Shown here: piece after piece, positions 28,416-37,630 of the stretch
Position numbering within the stretch: the first letter of the stretch is position 1
Layout: the number at the start of each line of letters is the position of its first letter
Source: Thermoanaerobaculum sp.
Lineage (GTDB): Bacteria > Acidobacteriota > Thermoanaerobaculia > Multivoradales > UBA5704
Direction: 5' to 3'
Assembly (NCBI GenBank): GCA_021154885.1
Contig: JAJKHS010000143.1
Coordinates: 62,001 to 126,000, forward strand
DNA length: 64,000 nucleotides
Notes under the pieces: model-generated
Databases searched by the model: none
The model's input: the letters and a program-made list of their open reading frames with translations, nothing else
What the model was told of the DNA's origin: nothing
Position numbers and translations under genes: made by a program

Positions 28416-29843
28416 TCACTCTGTATACGATCTGATCGCCCGCTCGATCGCCCAGGCACAGACGGCGCAATAGGTCTTGGGATTGCGGCTGAACATGATG
28501 CAGTCCACCGCGGGACGGTAGAGCCCCTTGGCCTCGTAGGCGGCGCCCTGGAAGGCCCCCACCTTTCCGAAGTACTTCTCGGCACGGAGCATGGGCGTGG
28601 TCTTCTCGCGGATCTCCTGGAAGAGGGCCTCCATCTGCTCCTCGGGCGCCCCCTTCTCGCGCAGCTCTCGCCGCTTCTTCTCGTAGGCCAGCACCACCTT
28701 GTCGTAGGCGTCCTGGTCCCAGGGCGTGGGGAGCGGCGTGCCGGCGGCCACGAGGCCTTTCCACTTCACGCTCTGCGGATCGAGGAGAGCCGTGACGTTC
28801 GGCTCCCAGGGTTCGCTGCCCGGCGGGTTGAAATTCTGATAGGAAACCTGGGAGGTGTAGTACTCGTCCCCCAGGCCCGCGAAGGAGTGGCCGAATTCGT
28901 GGACCAGCAGGTAGGCGGACTCGGCGCTGTCCACGGCGGCCGTGTTCCAAAGATTGTAGATCCCCCCTCCGCCGTACTTGCGGCTGTTGGCGAGGAGGAT
29001 CAGCGCGTCGTAGGGCGCCTGGGCCGCGATCTCGCGCAGGCCCAAGTCCGCGAAGGTGAGCATGTAGCGCTCGGAGTCGAAGGCGTTGTAGGCGAGGCCC
29101 AGCGGCGTCCTGCGCCAGGTGCCGGTGCGCGGATCGGTGACCCCGGAGGCCGGGGAGGCGACATCGATGGCCCGCACGTTGAAGTCCGCCCGGAAACTTT
29201 TGAACGGCTCGGTGGCGAAGAGGGCGTCCGTCAGCCGCTTGACGTCGGCGTGGAACTTCGCCTGCTCGGCGGCCGTGTAGCCGTCGCCCAGGATCAGCAG
29301 GTCCACCTTGACGGCCGGCGGACCGTTCTCGAAGACGCTCCAGACGGCCCCCGTCGCGGGCACGGGCGAGCGGTCCACGAAGCGGCTGGCCGGGTCGGCG
29401 ACGGTCGAGTAGATCTCCCGGAAAGCGCCGTCCGCGGCCCGTTTCTTGAGGATGAGCTGTACCTTTCCCCGCGGCCCAGGGAAGCGTATGGACTCGTGGA
29501 ACGTCCGCCAGGTGCCGGCGTTGGCCTCCCCTGTCGTTTCCCATTCGCCGTAAATGCTGGAGAAGCCGCGCGACCAGACCACCCGGTTGGTGGCGAGGTC
29601 GATCACCTCGAAGAGGTACTTGCCGAGGTTGGAGTCGTCCAGCAGGCGGGTGCGGCTGCCCGGCCACTCCCCTTCGAGGCGCAGGCCGTCGAGGCTGACG
29701 TGCTCCTCCTTGGCGGTGCCGGAGTGGAAGTAGTCGAAGCGCAGGGTGCGGCCCGTGAAGCGGGAATCAAAGCGGGAATCGAAACCCGTAGGCTGCACCG
29801 CGGCGGCGAGGGCCAGGACGAGGCTGAGGAGGTGGATCGGCAT
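28416..29843 (-). CDS. IgA-type M64 metallopeptidase
   Basis: A 475-residue secreted protein: a signal peptide at 1-16, an N-terminal beta domain (to about 150), then the M64 peptidase domain. The zinc motif HEFGHSFAGLGDEYY gives both His ligands, the catalytic Glu and the distal Asp; VKVDLLILGDGYTAAEQAKF is the typical entry strand of the family. The C-terminal part contains C-x-x-C (TYCAVCAWAIERAI). The family includes IgA peptidase; the role here is likely extracellular proteolysis for nutrition. AAGGAGA precedes the ATG. A small in-frame duplication (FDSRFDSRF) follows the signal peptide. Confidence 0.9.
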   Translation of the reverse strand: MPIHLLSLVLALAAAVQPTGFDSRFDSRFTGRTLRFDYFHSGTAKEEHVSLDGLRLEGEWPGSRTRLLDDSNLGKYLFEVIDLATNRVVWSRGFSSIYGEWETTGEANAGTWRTFHESIRFPGPRGKVQLILKKRAADGAFREIYSTVADPASRFVDRSPVPATGAVWSVFENGPPAVKVDLLILGDGYTAAEQAKFHADVKRLTDALFATEPFKSFRADFNVRAIDVASPASGVTDPRTGTWRRTPLGLAYNAFDSERYMLTFADLGLREIAAQAPYDALILLANSRKYGGGGIYNLWNTAAVDSAESAYLLVHEFGHSFAGLGDEYYTSQVSYQNFNPPGSEPWEPNVTALLDPQSVKWKGLVAAGTPLPTPWDQDAYDKVVLAYEKKRRELREKGAPEEQMEALFQEIREKTTPMLRAEKYFGKVGAFQGAAYEAKGLYRPAVDCIMFSRNPKTYCAVCAWAIERAIRSYTE

Positions 29844-29894
29844 GGCGGAGTCTCCTTGTCCCGCCGATCCTATCCCTCCCCGGCCGCCTGGGCT

Positions 29895-30515
29895 TTAGAA
29901 CAGCTTGTGCCCCGTCACCTGGTTGACATCGATCGAGACGCTGGCGCTCTGGAGCTTGCCGGTGGCGTCCAGGCACTCGAGCTTCTCGGGAGAGGCCGAC
30001 CAGTTGGCGCAGGTCTGGGCCGTGTAGACGGCCGTCACGTCGAGCTCGATCGTGGTGCCCAGGACGAGGAAGCCGATCGTCAGCGGATACGGCGTCGGCA
30101 CCGCTCCCCAGAGCATCTCGGCGATGCGGTTGCAGTCGTCCATCGTCGCGTTGCCCGGCGGCAAGGGATCGAGGACGTCGCCAAGGATCAGCTTGGCGAT
30201 ACGCTTTTCGCGGCCCACCGGAACCCCCTTGTCCACGAGCAGGAGGATGCTCTTCTCGACGTGTTGCGGGAACGTCGGGTCGGCGTAGATGTTGAAGTTG
30301 TAGAGGTTGATGTCCGTGGCGTAGTTGCCGAACTTGACGGTCTGCTCGCCGCCCCTCTGGTCGAGGGCGTCGCCCCAGATGCCAAGGTTGGTCGGGTTGT
30401 AGCCGCAGACGAACTTCACGGCGTAGCTGTAGAGGATCTTGGCCGAGGCGGCCTGCGCCCCCGCGAGGGTGAGGCTGAGGACGACGATCCCGTGGATCCA
30501 AACCTTGCGTGACAT
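29895..30515 (-). CDS. Exported protein of unknown function
   Basis: A 206-residue protein with a clear signal peptide (1-25, ASA) and an SD GGAG before the ATG. The mature part is a mix of beta strands with four Cys (FVCGYNPTN, MDDCNRI, AQTCANW, EKLECLD), suggesting two disulfides. I do not recognise a family. It is on the same strand as the M64 peptidase 51 bp downstream and may share its transcript. The 160 bp upstream contain a hairpin (GCCCGCC...GGCGGGC, 30535-30552) and a 14-bp perfect palindrome. Confidence 0.75.
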   Translation of the reverse strand: MSRKVWIHGIVVLSLTLAGAQAASAKILYSYAVKFVCGYNPTNLGIWGDALDQRGGEQTVKFGNYATDINLYNFNIYADPTFPQHVEKSILLLVDKGVPVGREKRIAKLILGDVLDPLPPGNATMDDCNRIAEMLWGAVPTPYPLTIGFLVLGTTIELDVTAVYTAQTCANWSASPEKLECLDATGKLQSASVSIDVNQVTGHKLF

Positions 30516-30575
30516 GACGGCTCCTTTCTCGATCGCCCGCCTGGGCGGCGGGCTCGACGCATACAGTCCCTGTCA

Positions 30576-30589
30576 CGACGGCCGTCGTT
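30576..30589. promoter_or_regulatory. Perfect palindrome, possible operator
   Basis: ACGACGGCCGTCGT is a perfect 14-bp palindrome in the divergent gap between 30515 and 30676, a location that suits a repressor site. A hairpin GCCCGCC-TGGGC-GGCGGGC lies at about 30535-30552. Confidence 0.3.
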
Positions 30590-30662
30590 CACGGTCCGGA
30601 GGTCCCGGACTTTGTCTCTAACTTTAACTAGTGTTCAAGGTTCGATAAGCGGGACAAGCGGA

Positions 30663-30668
30663 TAGAGT
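30663..30668 (+). promoter_or_regulatory. -10 element of a probable leaderless transcript
   Basis: TAGAGT ends 7 nt before the GTG at 30676 and there is no SD. Confidence 0.4.
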
Positions 30669-30675
30669 TGGCGCC

Positions 30676-31656
30676 GTGAGCGACGATCCCCTCCTCCGCA
30701 CCTTCCGCGCCGACCGTGGCGACGCCCGCGGGCGGCTGGACCGGGTCCTCATGCGGCATCTCGCGGACCGTCCCGAGGTGACGCGCTCGCAGGTCCAGGC
30801 CTGGATCGAAGGCGGCCGCGTGCGGGTCAACGGCGGCGTGCCGTCGAAGCCCGCGAGCCGGCTGGCCCTGGCCGACGAGGTGGAGGTCGTGCTGCCGCCG
30901 CCTCCGCTCCGCCGGCAGCCGCAGGCGCAGGAGATGCCTCTCTCCGTGCTCTACGAGGACGAGCACCTGCTGGCCCTGGAAAAGCCGCCCGGCCTGGTGG
31001 TCCATCCGGCACCGGGGCACCGGGAGGGGACGCTGATCAACGCTCTGCTCTGGCGGGCCCGCGAGTGGGGGGAGGGGCAGCGGCCCGGGCTGGTGAGCCG
31101 TCTCGACCGCGACACGTCGGGCGTGCTGATGGTGACCAAGACCCCGGCCGCGCACGCCGCCCTGGCCCGCGCCCTCAAGCACCGCAACGCGGAGAAGGAA
31201 TACCTCGCCGTCGCCTACGGCAAGGCGCCCACCGATCGCGGACGGATCGAGCTCAAGATCGACCGCGACCCGGCGGACCTGCGGCGCCGCATCGCCTCGA
31301 AGACGGAGGGTCGGGACAGCGTGACCCTCTACGAGCTCCTCGGGGATTCCGGCGGCCTCTCCCTCCTGCGCTGCCGGCTGCTCACCGGCCGCACGCACCA
31401 GATCCGCGTCCACCTCCAGGCCCACGGGCTGCCGATCGTCGGCGATCCCCTCTACGGCGAGCCGCGCTGGAAAGGGATCGGCGATTCAGGGCTGGCCGCC
31501 GCCTGCCGCGACTTCCCCCGCCAGGCCCTCCACGCCTGGCGGCTGGCCTTCTTCCATCCGGCGACTGGAGAGCGGCTGGAGATCGTGGCGCCGGTGCCGG
31601 ACGACCTGGCCGGCCTGCTCGCGGCGGCCGGGCTTGAACCTGGCCTCAGGGGCTGA
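30676..31656 (+). CDS. RluA-family 23S rRNA pseudouridine synthase (RluD-like)
   Basis: A 326-residue protein. An S4 RNA-binding domain covers residues 18-75 (RLDRVLMRHLADRPEVTRSQ) and the RluA catalytic domain follows. The catalytic Asp144 lies in SRLDRDTSGVLMV, with ALEKPPGLVVHPAPGH before it and TGRTHQIRVHLQAHGLPIVG after. RluD modifies helix 69 of 23S rRNA; the exact site is inferred. The GTG start at 30676 is favoured by the leaderless -10 pattern. It overlaps the convergent small membrane gene by 11 bp at the 3' end. Confidence 0.93.
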   Translation: MSDDPLLRTFRADRGDARGRLDRVLMRHLADRPEVTRSQVQAWIEGGRVRVNGGVPSKPASRLALADEVEVVLPPPPLRRQPQAQEMPLSVLYEDEHLLALEKPPGLVVHPAPGHREGTLINALLWRAREWGEGQRPGLVSRLDRDTSGVLMVTKTPAAHAALARALKHRNAEKEYLAVAYGKAPTDRGRIELKIDRDPADLRRRIASKTEGRDSVTLYELLGDSGGLSLLRCRLLTGRTHQIRVHLQAHGLPIVGDPLYGEPRWKGIGDSGLAAACRDFPRQALHAWRLAFFHPATGERLEIVAPVPDDLAGLLAAAGLEPGLRG

Positions 31657-32053
31657 CGGGCTCGACCTTGGTGACGAAGTACTCGGTCTCGCCGAAGCAG
31701 TTGCCGGGCACACCCTTGTGCTGCTCGTAGTGGAGGCGCACGCGCTGGCCGAGGCTCTGGTTGACGCGGGCGGCCACGGCGTCGTCGCGCACCGAGAAGC
31801 GGAAGAGCTCGGGCAGGGCGCCGGGGAGGTTGACCATGGCGAGCTCGCCCTCCCACGTCTTGCAGACCCAACCCTTGCGGGAGAACTTCTGGACGTACCC
31901 CGCCCGCTCCCCATTCGAGTAGCTGAGGTGGAGGGCGCTCCAGACGTACAGGGCGAAGCCGCCGATCACCACGATCAGGAACAGGAGGAGGAACAACAGC
32001 GGCTTGCCGCGCCTGCGCGGCCTGGCGGTGGGGGACTGCACGGTTGCGGCCAT
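31646..32053 (-). CDS. Small conserved single-TM protein
   Basis: A 135-residue protein: a basic N-terminus, one TM helix (LLFLLLFLIVVIGGFALYVW), then a soluble domain with GYVQKFSRKGWVCKTWEGEL and HYEQHKGVPGNCFGETEYFV. These two blocks are strongly patterned, so the family is probably widespread even though I cannot name it (similar proteins are sometimes mislabelled 6-phosphogluconate dehydrogenase). Likely membrane-anchored with the domain outside. AAGGAGA before the ATG. Convergent with the pseudouridine synthase gene. Confidence 0.75.
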   Translation of the reverse strand: MAATVQSPTARPRRRGKPLLFLLLFLIVVIGGFALYVWSALHLSYSNGERAGYVQKFSRKGWVCKTWEGELAMVNLPGALPELFRFSVRDDAVAARVNQSLGQRVRLHYEQHKGVPGNCFGETEYFVTKVEPVSP

Positions 32054-32180
32054 GGCGGTCTCCTTCGGAAAGGGCGAGGCGCCCTCTGGAGATCATTCCA
32101 CAGAATGGCCGTTCTTAGTCCCCCCGCGGCGTATCCTGGACGGGCGGCTCGCGATACCATGGCGTCGCCGGGAGCGCTCG

Positions 32181-32693
32181 ATGATCCGATACCTCGCAGA
32201 GCTGGGGCTGGCCTCGCTGCTGAAGCTCGACCGGGCGACCATCGCCTCGCTCATCGCCAGCAGCGCGGAGCGCTATGGCGGCGACAGCGCCCGCGAGCTC
32301 GACGATTTCGTCAAGGTCCTGGAGACCGCGGACCGCCTGGAGCTCTTCTGGGGGCTCTACGGAGTGTTCACGAAGCCGCGCCAGGAGCTGCGCCGTTTTC
32401 CTCACCAAGCGCTCGCCGGCAGCCTCCTTCTCTGCCTGCGGCCGCCCTGTCCCCTCCCGGCCTGTGAGGCGATCCGCGGCGTCCTCCTCAGTTGGGAGGT
32501 GAGCATCGAGGAGCTGCCCTGGTACCTCGCCCTGACCTGCGGCGAGGACACCGTCTGGAACGCCATCGCCCAGCTCGACGCCGAGCCGCTCAGCGACCGG
32601 GAGCGACTCGTCCTCCACGCCTTCCGCTACTGGGTGCTCCCCGGCTGGCGGGAGAACCCGCTGGCCCGCCCGCGGATCGGGGACCCGGGCTAG
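32181..32693 (+). CDS. Uncharacterised helical protein
   Basis: A 170-residue, mainly helical, soluble protein (YLAELGLASLLKLDRATIAS, then ALAGSLLLCLRPPCPLP). The ATG at 32181 has GGGAG 6-7 nt before it; an open frame upstream to 32004 lies inside the divergent gene and is not used. I recognise no family. Its stop codon overlaps the stop of the convergent 1,415-residue protein. No function is suggested by the neighbours. Confidence 0.6.
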   Translation: MIRYLAELGLASLLKLDRATIASLIASSAERYGGDSARELDDFVKVLETADRLELFWGLYGVFTKPRQELRRFPHQALAGSLLLCLRPPCPLPACEAIRGVLLSWEVSIEELPWYLALTCGEDTVWNAIAQLDAEPLSDRERLVLHAFRYWVLPGWRENPLARPRIGDPG

Positions 32694-35600
32694 GGGGGAG
32701 GCGGCGCCGTCCCCGCCCCTGCCCCCGGCGGGATCACCACCCGGGGCGGCTTCGACGGGAACCACAGCCACGGCCGCCAGCCGCCACCCGTGGTGAAGCT
32801 CTCCCAGGCCCAGCGCAGCCAGCGCAGGAGGGCGACGGCGAGCCACAGCGCCCAGGCGAGCATGGCCAGACGATAGACCAGCAGCGGCACCGAGAGCATC
32901 CACGCCGCCGGTGGCACGGCGCCGGCACGGTCCGCGTACCAGCGGAGCTGAGAGGCGGTGGAGCCGTTGCCAGCGACCTGCATCTCGGGGGTGCCCAGCA
33001 GCCCCTGCTGGATGCTCCAGAAGAGGATGCCGAGCGCCACCAGGGTCCAGATCCCGAGCACCAGTTGGATGAGGTCGAAGACGTGGTCGCGGCGCACGGC
33101 GGCGCCCCGCTCCCGGCGCAGGCCCAGCACGAGGAGCCAGGCGGCCACCAGCCCCCCGGCCGCGAGCGGCACCTGGGAGAGGCCCACGCCCAGCAGGGCC
33201 CAGTCCCGGGCTCGCAGCGGCGTCAGGCGCACCCGTCCCAGGCCCCAGGCCGTCAGCAGGATCACCAGCAGCAGGCTCCAGAAGAGGACGGCCGGCCCCA
33301 GGCGGGGTCCGCCGGCGAGGAGGAGCCAGCGGCCGCGGGGGATGTCGACTGTCGTCAGGGCGTTGACGCCCGGCGTCTTCAGGTCCACCGCGGGCGTGCG
33401 GAAGAGCAGGGAGGTCCCCCGGCTCTCGCGCCAGGCGAGGACCGCCCGCTGCGCGCCGGGGTGGATGGGCAGGGTGACCCGCCGGCCCTCCTGGCGGATG
33501 GGCTGCGGCCGGCCGTCGATCGCCACCGCGGTCAGCTCCGCGCCCGGGGGCAGGACGATCGTGTGCTGGCCGCCGCGGCTGCTGCGCAGGGCGAGGTCGA
33601 GGGAGACGTCCGTCGAGCGCACGCCGGGGGTCACGCCGAGCTGGCTGCGCACCAGGGTGAGGGTGCGGCCGGCAATCCCCTCCGGCCGGCTGATGGCCAG
33701 CTCGACGCGCTCGCCGGGCCAGGGCCGCCACTCGGGGATCCGCGGCTCCGCGGCGGGGAGCACGGCGGGGATGCCCTTCGCTTCGAAGTGCCAGATGGGG
33801 CTCGCGTCGAGCCTCCAGACCTCGGTCCACGCCAGGGTGCGCGGCGCGGCGAGCACCAGGGCGGGACGGATGGCGAGCGTCGAGGTCCACGTCACCTCGT
33901 CCGTCTGCGGCCCGAGGCTCACCTGCACGGCGCCGGCTTTCACCCGGATGCCGCTCGTGGTCACCGACTCGCCGGGCAGCAGGGGGACGTCCGCCGCCGC
34001 CGGCACGCCCTCGGGCGAGCGGCGGGAGACGCGGGTCTCCACCTGCCAGGTGAGGCCTAAGCGCACGGTGCGCTCGACCTCCAGGAAGGGGGGGAGGGCG
34101 CTCGGCTGGAGGGCTCCGGCCGCGGCGGGACTCGCGCCGCGCAACCGGGCGAGCTGCAGCGTGTCGTCCGCCTCGCCGTCCTCGTGAACGCCGGCGACGG
34201 TCCAGCCGCTTGCCGTCACCTCCACCCGGTGCGGCTTGAGCGGCAGGGGGATCTGCACGCCGTCGCGCGGCGGCAGCGGCCCGGCGAGGAGGACCTCGTG
34301 GCGGCCGGGGCCGATCCGCACCCAGAGCCGGCCGTCCTCTGTGCGCGCGACCCCTGCCGGCTGGCCGTCCACCTGCACCTCGGCGGGCACCCACTGCTGC
34401 GCGCCGCCGGGAATGGGGACGGCCACCTCCGCCGCCGCGCCCACCTCGAAGCGGGCGCGCAAGCCGGCCGGCGAGACGTCGAGGAAGAGGCGCGAGCTCG
34501 CGGCGCAGCCGGGGAAGCAGTCGGGCTTCTCGGTGAGCGCCTGGCGCAACTGGTTCAGGACGTCCATCGCCGGGGCGCTCGGCATGACCGGCGGGTCCTC
34601 CGCCCGCGCCAGGGCCGGAACGAGGAGCAGGACGAGCAGGAGCGCCGCGGCGGCCGGCGGCGTTCCGACCGGGCGCCAGGGGAGACGCAGACCCGCGAGG
34701 TCGAGGGTCAGCAGCGCCAGCAGGATCAGCAGCGCCGCCCGCAGAAAGGTGAGGAGCCCGTTGGCGAGCGGCGAGAGGAGGAAGAAGCGCACCCGCTGCG
34801 ACTTTTCGACCGGGCCGCTCCAGCGCAGGCTGACCCGCGTCCACTCCCACTCCGGCAGGCCCGGGCCGGTGTCGACCACGGCCCGCGGATCCACCTCCTG
34901 GAGCTCGGCGGACGGTGGGGCCGGCGCCGTTTTCCCCCTGGCCATCTCCAGTTGCATGCCGGCGCGAGGCTTCGGCGCCGGCGGGGGCGGCGGCGGAGGA
35001 GGGGGCACGATGAGAGCCGAAGGCGGAGCGGCCGGGGCGGGCTCGGGGGCCTCCACTCCGGCTTTGGACTCCACCGCCGCACCGTTGCGGCCGACATCGC
35101 CGAGCGATCTCAGCGCGTCCGCCGAGGACGCCGAGCCCAGCGAGGCCTGAAGCGTCCGGTCCTGCACCTCGCCGCCGGCCTCGATCGACACCTCGGGCCG
35201 CTCCAGGGCGGGGTAGATCGCCTGGCGCACCTGCCCGGCCACGAAGGCGACGGTGACGAGGATCAGGCAGGCCCGGGCGATCACCGACCCGGCGCGCACC
35301 AGCGTCCGCAGGCGGCCGTCCGTGGGGAGGAGGCGGCGCAGCGCCTCCAGGGCGAGCACCACGATCCAGACCCACTGCGGCGCATCCGGCTCCTGCCAAC
35401 TGAGGACCATGGCCGCGAGCGCGATCAGCCCCCAGCGCGTCCCCCACAGGTGGCGGACGGCGAGGGCGATGATCAGCACGAGGAAGAGGTCGAGCAGCGT
35501 CCAGCGGCTGATCCAGGTGCCAGGCACTTCGTCAACGCCGGTGGCGCCCAGGATGCGCCAGCCCGGAGGGAGGTGGAGCTCACCCGTGACCTGCTGGAAA

Positions 35601-36937
35601 TCATGGTCCCAGCCCACGGCGGGGAGGGTCCAGGCGTTCTCGATCCGCCCCTCGGCGCCCAGCACGACGGTGCCCTGGCGCACCTCAATACCCGCCAGTG
35701 GTGCCAGCCGCGAGCCGGCGCGGCGGGTGATCACCTGCTCGCGGCCGGCGATGGCCACGCGCTCCAGGCGGCTGGGCGGAGCCATCTCCAGGCGCCAGCT
35801 CCGGGTGAGGGTGCCCGCCAGCCGGTCCGACCAGGTGTAGCCGCCGCCGTCGAAATCGAGCCATAGGATGCGGTGGAGCGCCAGCCGGTCCGGCGCCGGA
35901 TCGGCGTCGCCCCGCCGGTGCTCGGCGAAACGCATCGTCTCGCCGGGCCGCAGGCGGTAGGCCGGGAGCTTCTTCCACTCTTCCGGCAGGCTCGTCTGCT
36001 GGGGATCGACGGCCGTCACGCCCTCGACGTCGGCGAGGCGCAGGCTGGGCTGGGCTTCGAACACCCAGACCTCCTCCTTCGCCCACGGGCCGCCCGGCGC
36101 CGGCGCCGTGAGGGCGCTGACCGGGCCGTCGTGGCGGGCCGTGAGCTCCAGCGTCCAGGAACCGGGGCGCACCTGCACGCGCAGGCGGCCGTCCGGCTCG
36201 ATGCGGGCGGGCAGCGACGACGCCAGCTCCAGGGGGATGAAGCGGTCAGGGAGGGCGCGGCCGAGGAGCACCTCGCGGGCCTTGCCGGCGACCGCGAGCT
36301 GGAGGCGCGTCACCAGCACGAGCGGCACCGCGTCGATCACCTTCCGGTGGACGATCACCTCCAGGCTCTCCGCCTCCGTCGCCGCGGCGGCGCTCGCGCG
36401 CTGGAGGAAGATCCGGCCGTCCGCGTCGCGATCCGGGAACGGCACCGCGGCGCCGCGCACGGTGAGCGACACGAGCCCCACCTCCTGCGACAGGTCGAGC
36501 GACTCGGGGAGCGAGTCCCAGCGGAAGGCTCCCGCCAGGGCGTGGCGGCCGGCGGCCAGCCAGACCCCCGGTGCGCCGCCGTTCTCGACGGCGGCGGCGG
36601 GCCGGCCGTCGACCGTCAGCTCCACGGGCCAGTGCCGCTCCTCGCCGGGCAGGGGCACGAAGCCCGGGATCTGCAGCGTCCACTCCTGGCGGAACCGGCC
36701 CTCCTTCTCGCCGAGATCGAGAGCCAGCCGGCCGGGCCAGGTGCACTGCGTCTCGGCCGTGCTCGCGTCCGTCGCGCCGAGGAGGAACGGGCAGACCTCA
36801 GGCTCGTGGCCGCGCATCACCCAGTCCGTCCAGGTCTGGAGCGGCGCGGGGATGCGGTCCTTCGGGATCGGGCCCGCCGCCAGGGAGAGAGCGGTCAGGA
36901 GCGACAGAGCCAGCGTCAGAAGAGCGCGGCGAATCAC
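32690..36937 (-). CDS. Very large exported membrane protein of unknown function
   Basis: A 1,415-residue protein starting at a GTG with GGAGG six bases upstream. It has a signal peptide (1-21), a long beta-rich extracytoplasmic part (30-480) with SQEVGLVSLTV and PGEERHWPVELTV, a first TM cluster (about 490-590), a Pro-rich linker with a run of Pro at about 655, another TM cluster (about 740-800), a second beta-rich part repeating the same design (VQVDGQPAGVARTEDGRLWV), and a final TM cluster (1180-1390). The repeated VTV-DGRP units suggest internal duplication. It resembles no named family that I know. The stop overlaps that of the convergent gene at 32693. It may be a surface or cell-envelope factor. 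Confidence 0.75.
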   Translation of the reverse strand: MIRRALLTLALSLLTALSLAAGPIPKDRIPAPLQTWTDWVMRGHEPEVCPFLLGATDASTAETQCTWPGRLALDLGEKEGRFRQEWTLQIPGFVPLPGEERHWPVELTVDGRPAAAVENGGAPGVWLAAGRHALAGAFRWDSLPESLDLSQEVGLVSLTVRGAAVPFPDRDADGRIFLQRASAAAATEAESLEVIVHRKVIDAVPLVLVTRLQLAVAGKAREVLLGRALPDRFIPLELASSLPARIEPDGRLRVQVRPGSWTLELTARHDGPVSALTAPAPGGPWAKEEVWVFEAQPSLRLADVEGVTAVDPQQTSLPEEWKKLPAYRLRPGETMRFAEHRRGDADPAPDRLALHRILWLDFDGGGYTWSDRLAGTLTRSWRLEMAPPSRLERVAIAGREQVITRRAGSRLAPLAGIEVRQGTVVLGAEGRIENAWTLPAVGWDHDFQQVTGELHLPPGWRILGATGVDEVPGTWISRWTLLDLFLVLIIALAVRHLWGTRWGLIALAAMVLSWQEPDAPQWVWIVVLALEALRRLLPTDGRLRTLVRAGSVIARACLILVTVAFVAGQVRQAIYPALERPEVSIEAGGEVQDRTLQASLGSASSADALRSLGDVGRNGAAVESKAGVEAPEPAPAAPPSALIVPPPPPPPPPAPKPRAGMQLEMARGKTAPAPPSAELQEVDPRAVVDTGPGLPEWEWTRVSLRWSGPVEKSQRVRFFLLSPLANGLLTFLRAALLILLALLTLDLAGLRLPWRPVGTPPAAAALLLVLLLVPALARAEDPPVMPSAPAMDVLNQLRQALTEKPDCFPGCAASSRLFLDVSPAGLRARFEVGAAAEVAVPIPGGAQQWVPAEVQVDGQPAGVARTEDGRLWVRIGPGRHEVLLAGPLPPRDGVQIPLPLKPHRVEVTASGWTVAGVHEDGEADDTLQLARLRGASPAAAGALQPSALPPFLEVERTVRLGLTWQVETRVSRRSPEGVPAAADVPLLPGESVTTSGIRVKAGAVQVSLGPQTDEVTWTSTLAIRPALVLAAPRTLAWTEVWRLDASPIWHFEAKGIPAVLPAAEPRIPEWRPWPGERVELAISRPEGIAGRTLTLVRSQLGVTPGVRSTDVSLDLALRSSRGGQHTIVLPPGAELTAVAIDGRPQPIRQEGRRVTLPIHPGAQRAVLAWRESRGTSLLFRTPAVDLKTPGVNALTTVDIPRGRWLLLAGGPRLGPAVLFWSLLLVILLTAWGLGRVRLTPLRARDWALLGVGLSQVPLAAGGLVAAWLLVLGLRRERGAAVRRDHVFDLIQLVLGIWTLVALGILFWSIQQGLLGTPEMQVAGNGSTASQLRWYADRAGAVPPAAWMLSVPLLVYRLAMLAWALWLAVALLRWLRWAWESFTTGGGWRPWLWFPSKPPRVVIPPGAGAGTAPPPP

Positions 36938-36990
36938 GGGCCACCTCCACTCGAAAGAGTCCTGCTCAGCGAGTTGGACACGATCCTATC

Positions 36991-37629
36991 TCACAAGGAA
37001 ACCGGCGCTTCCCGGACGGCCTCCTTTCTTGCCCCTGCCGTCCCTGTTGTCCTTGTTGTCCCTGCCCTTTCTGCGGCGCAGGCGCCCAGCCCGCCCAGCC
37101 CACCCAGCAGATGAACGAGTGGGACCACTCCGACCCCGGGCGGCAACGGCCCCGCGAACAGCGTCTGCCCGGCGAGCGACTCGAAAGCCGCCTTGGCGAG
37201 GAAGAGCGCGACGGCCGCCAGCGCCAGGGCACGTGTCCACGGATCGCGCGACTCCGCGACGCGGACCGCCGCCAGGACGAAGAGCGCGGAAGCCACTCCG
37301 GAGCTGCCCCGGTATACCAGGAGGTCGGGCGAGAGCGCGTGGACGGCGAGCGCGGTGAGCCCGCCGCCCAGCGCCAGGGCCGAGGCCGCGAGCCGCCGGT
37401 CCCCCCGGACCTCCAGCCAGATCCCGAGCCCGAGCAGCATGCCGAGGTCGAAGGCCGCCATCCGCGGCATCCAGTGAACGAGCTGCCCGGTGAGCAGCCG
37501 CCAGACCTCGCCCGCCGCCACCCGGGCCCGGTCGTACTCCAGGGCGGCCGCTGGAAAGAACGCGGCGGCAGCGCAGAGCGCGACGAGCGCTGCGGTTATC
37601 CAGGGAAAGCGCCACGGAAAACGTTTCAT
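36991..37629 (-). CDS. rrtA: Rhombosortase (rhomboid-family intramembrane protease)
   Basis: A 212-residue polytopic protein of the compact rhomboid type. The catalytic Ser110 is in YRGSSGVASALF and the catalytic His173 in PLVHLLGGLGG; VWRLLTGQLVHWMPRMAAFD is the conserved early region. Rhombosortases cleave GlyGly-CTERM tails from exported proteins and transfer the new end to a glycerophospholipid. The gene directly upstream, 1 bp away, encodes a protein with exactly such a tail, which makes the assignment firm. The start is the ATG at 37629; the frame extends to 37683 only inside that gene. The last 25 residues (RAGTTRTTGTAGARKEA) are read through 9-bp repeats, so the C-terminus may have been altered by repeat insertion. 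Confidence 0.88.
   Translation of the reverse strand: MKRFPWRFPWITAALVALCAAAAFFPAAALEYDRARVAAGEVWRLLTGQLVHWMPRMAAFDLGMLLGLGIWLEVRGDRRLAASALALGGGLTALAVHALSPDLLVYRGSSGVASALFVLAAVRVAESRDPWTRALALAAVALFLAKAAFESLAGQTLFAGPLPPGVGVVPLVHLLGGLGGLGACAAERAGTTRTTGTAGARKEAVREAPVSL
37020..37075 (-). repeat. CAGGGACAA-type repeat inside the end of the rhombosortase gene
   Basis: On the - strand this stretch reads as units of the form CAGGGACAA, CAAGGACAA, CAGGGACGG. Only one orientation is present, unlike the inverted copy at 28295. It encodes the Thr/Gly-rich tail of the protease. Confidence 0.6.
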
Positions 37630-37630
37630 T

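Noticed and set aside
31620-31660. tRNA-like signal near GGGCTTGAACCTGG
   Set aside because: It is inside the pseudouridine synthase reading frame and no cloverleaf stems form around it.
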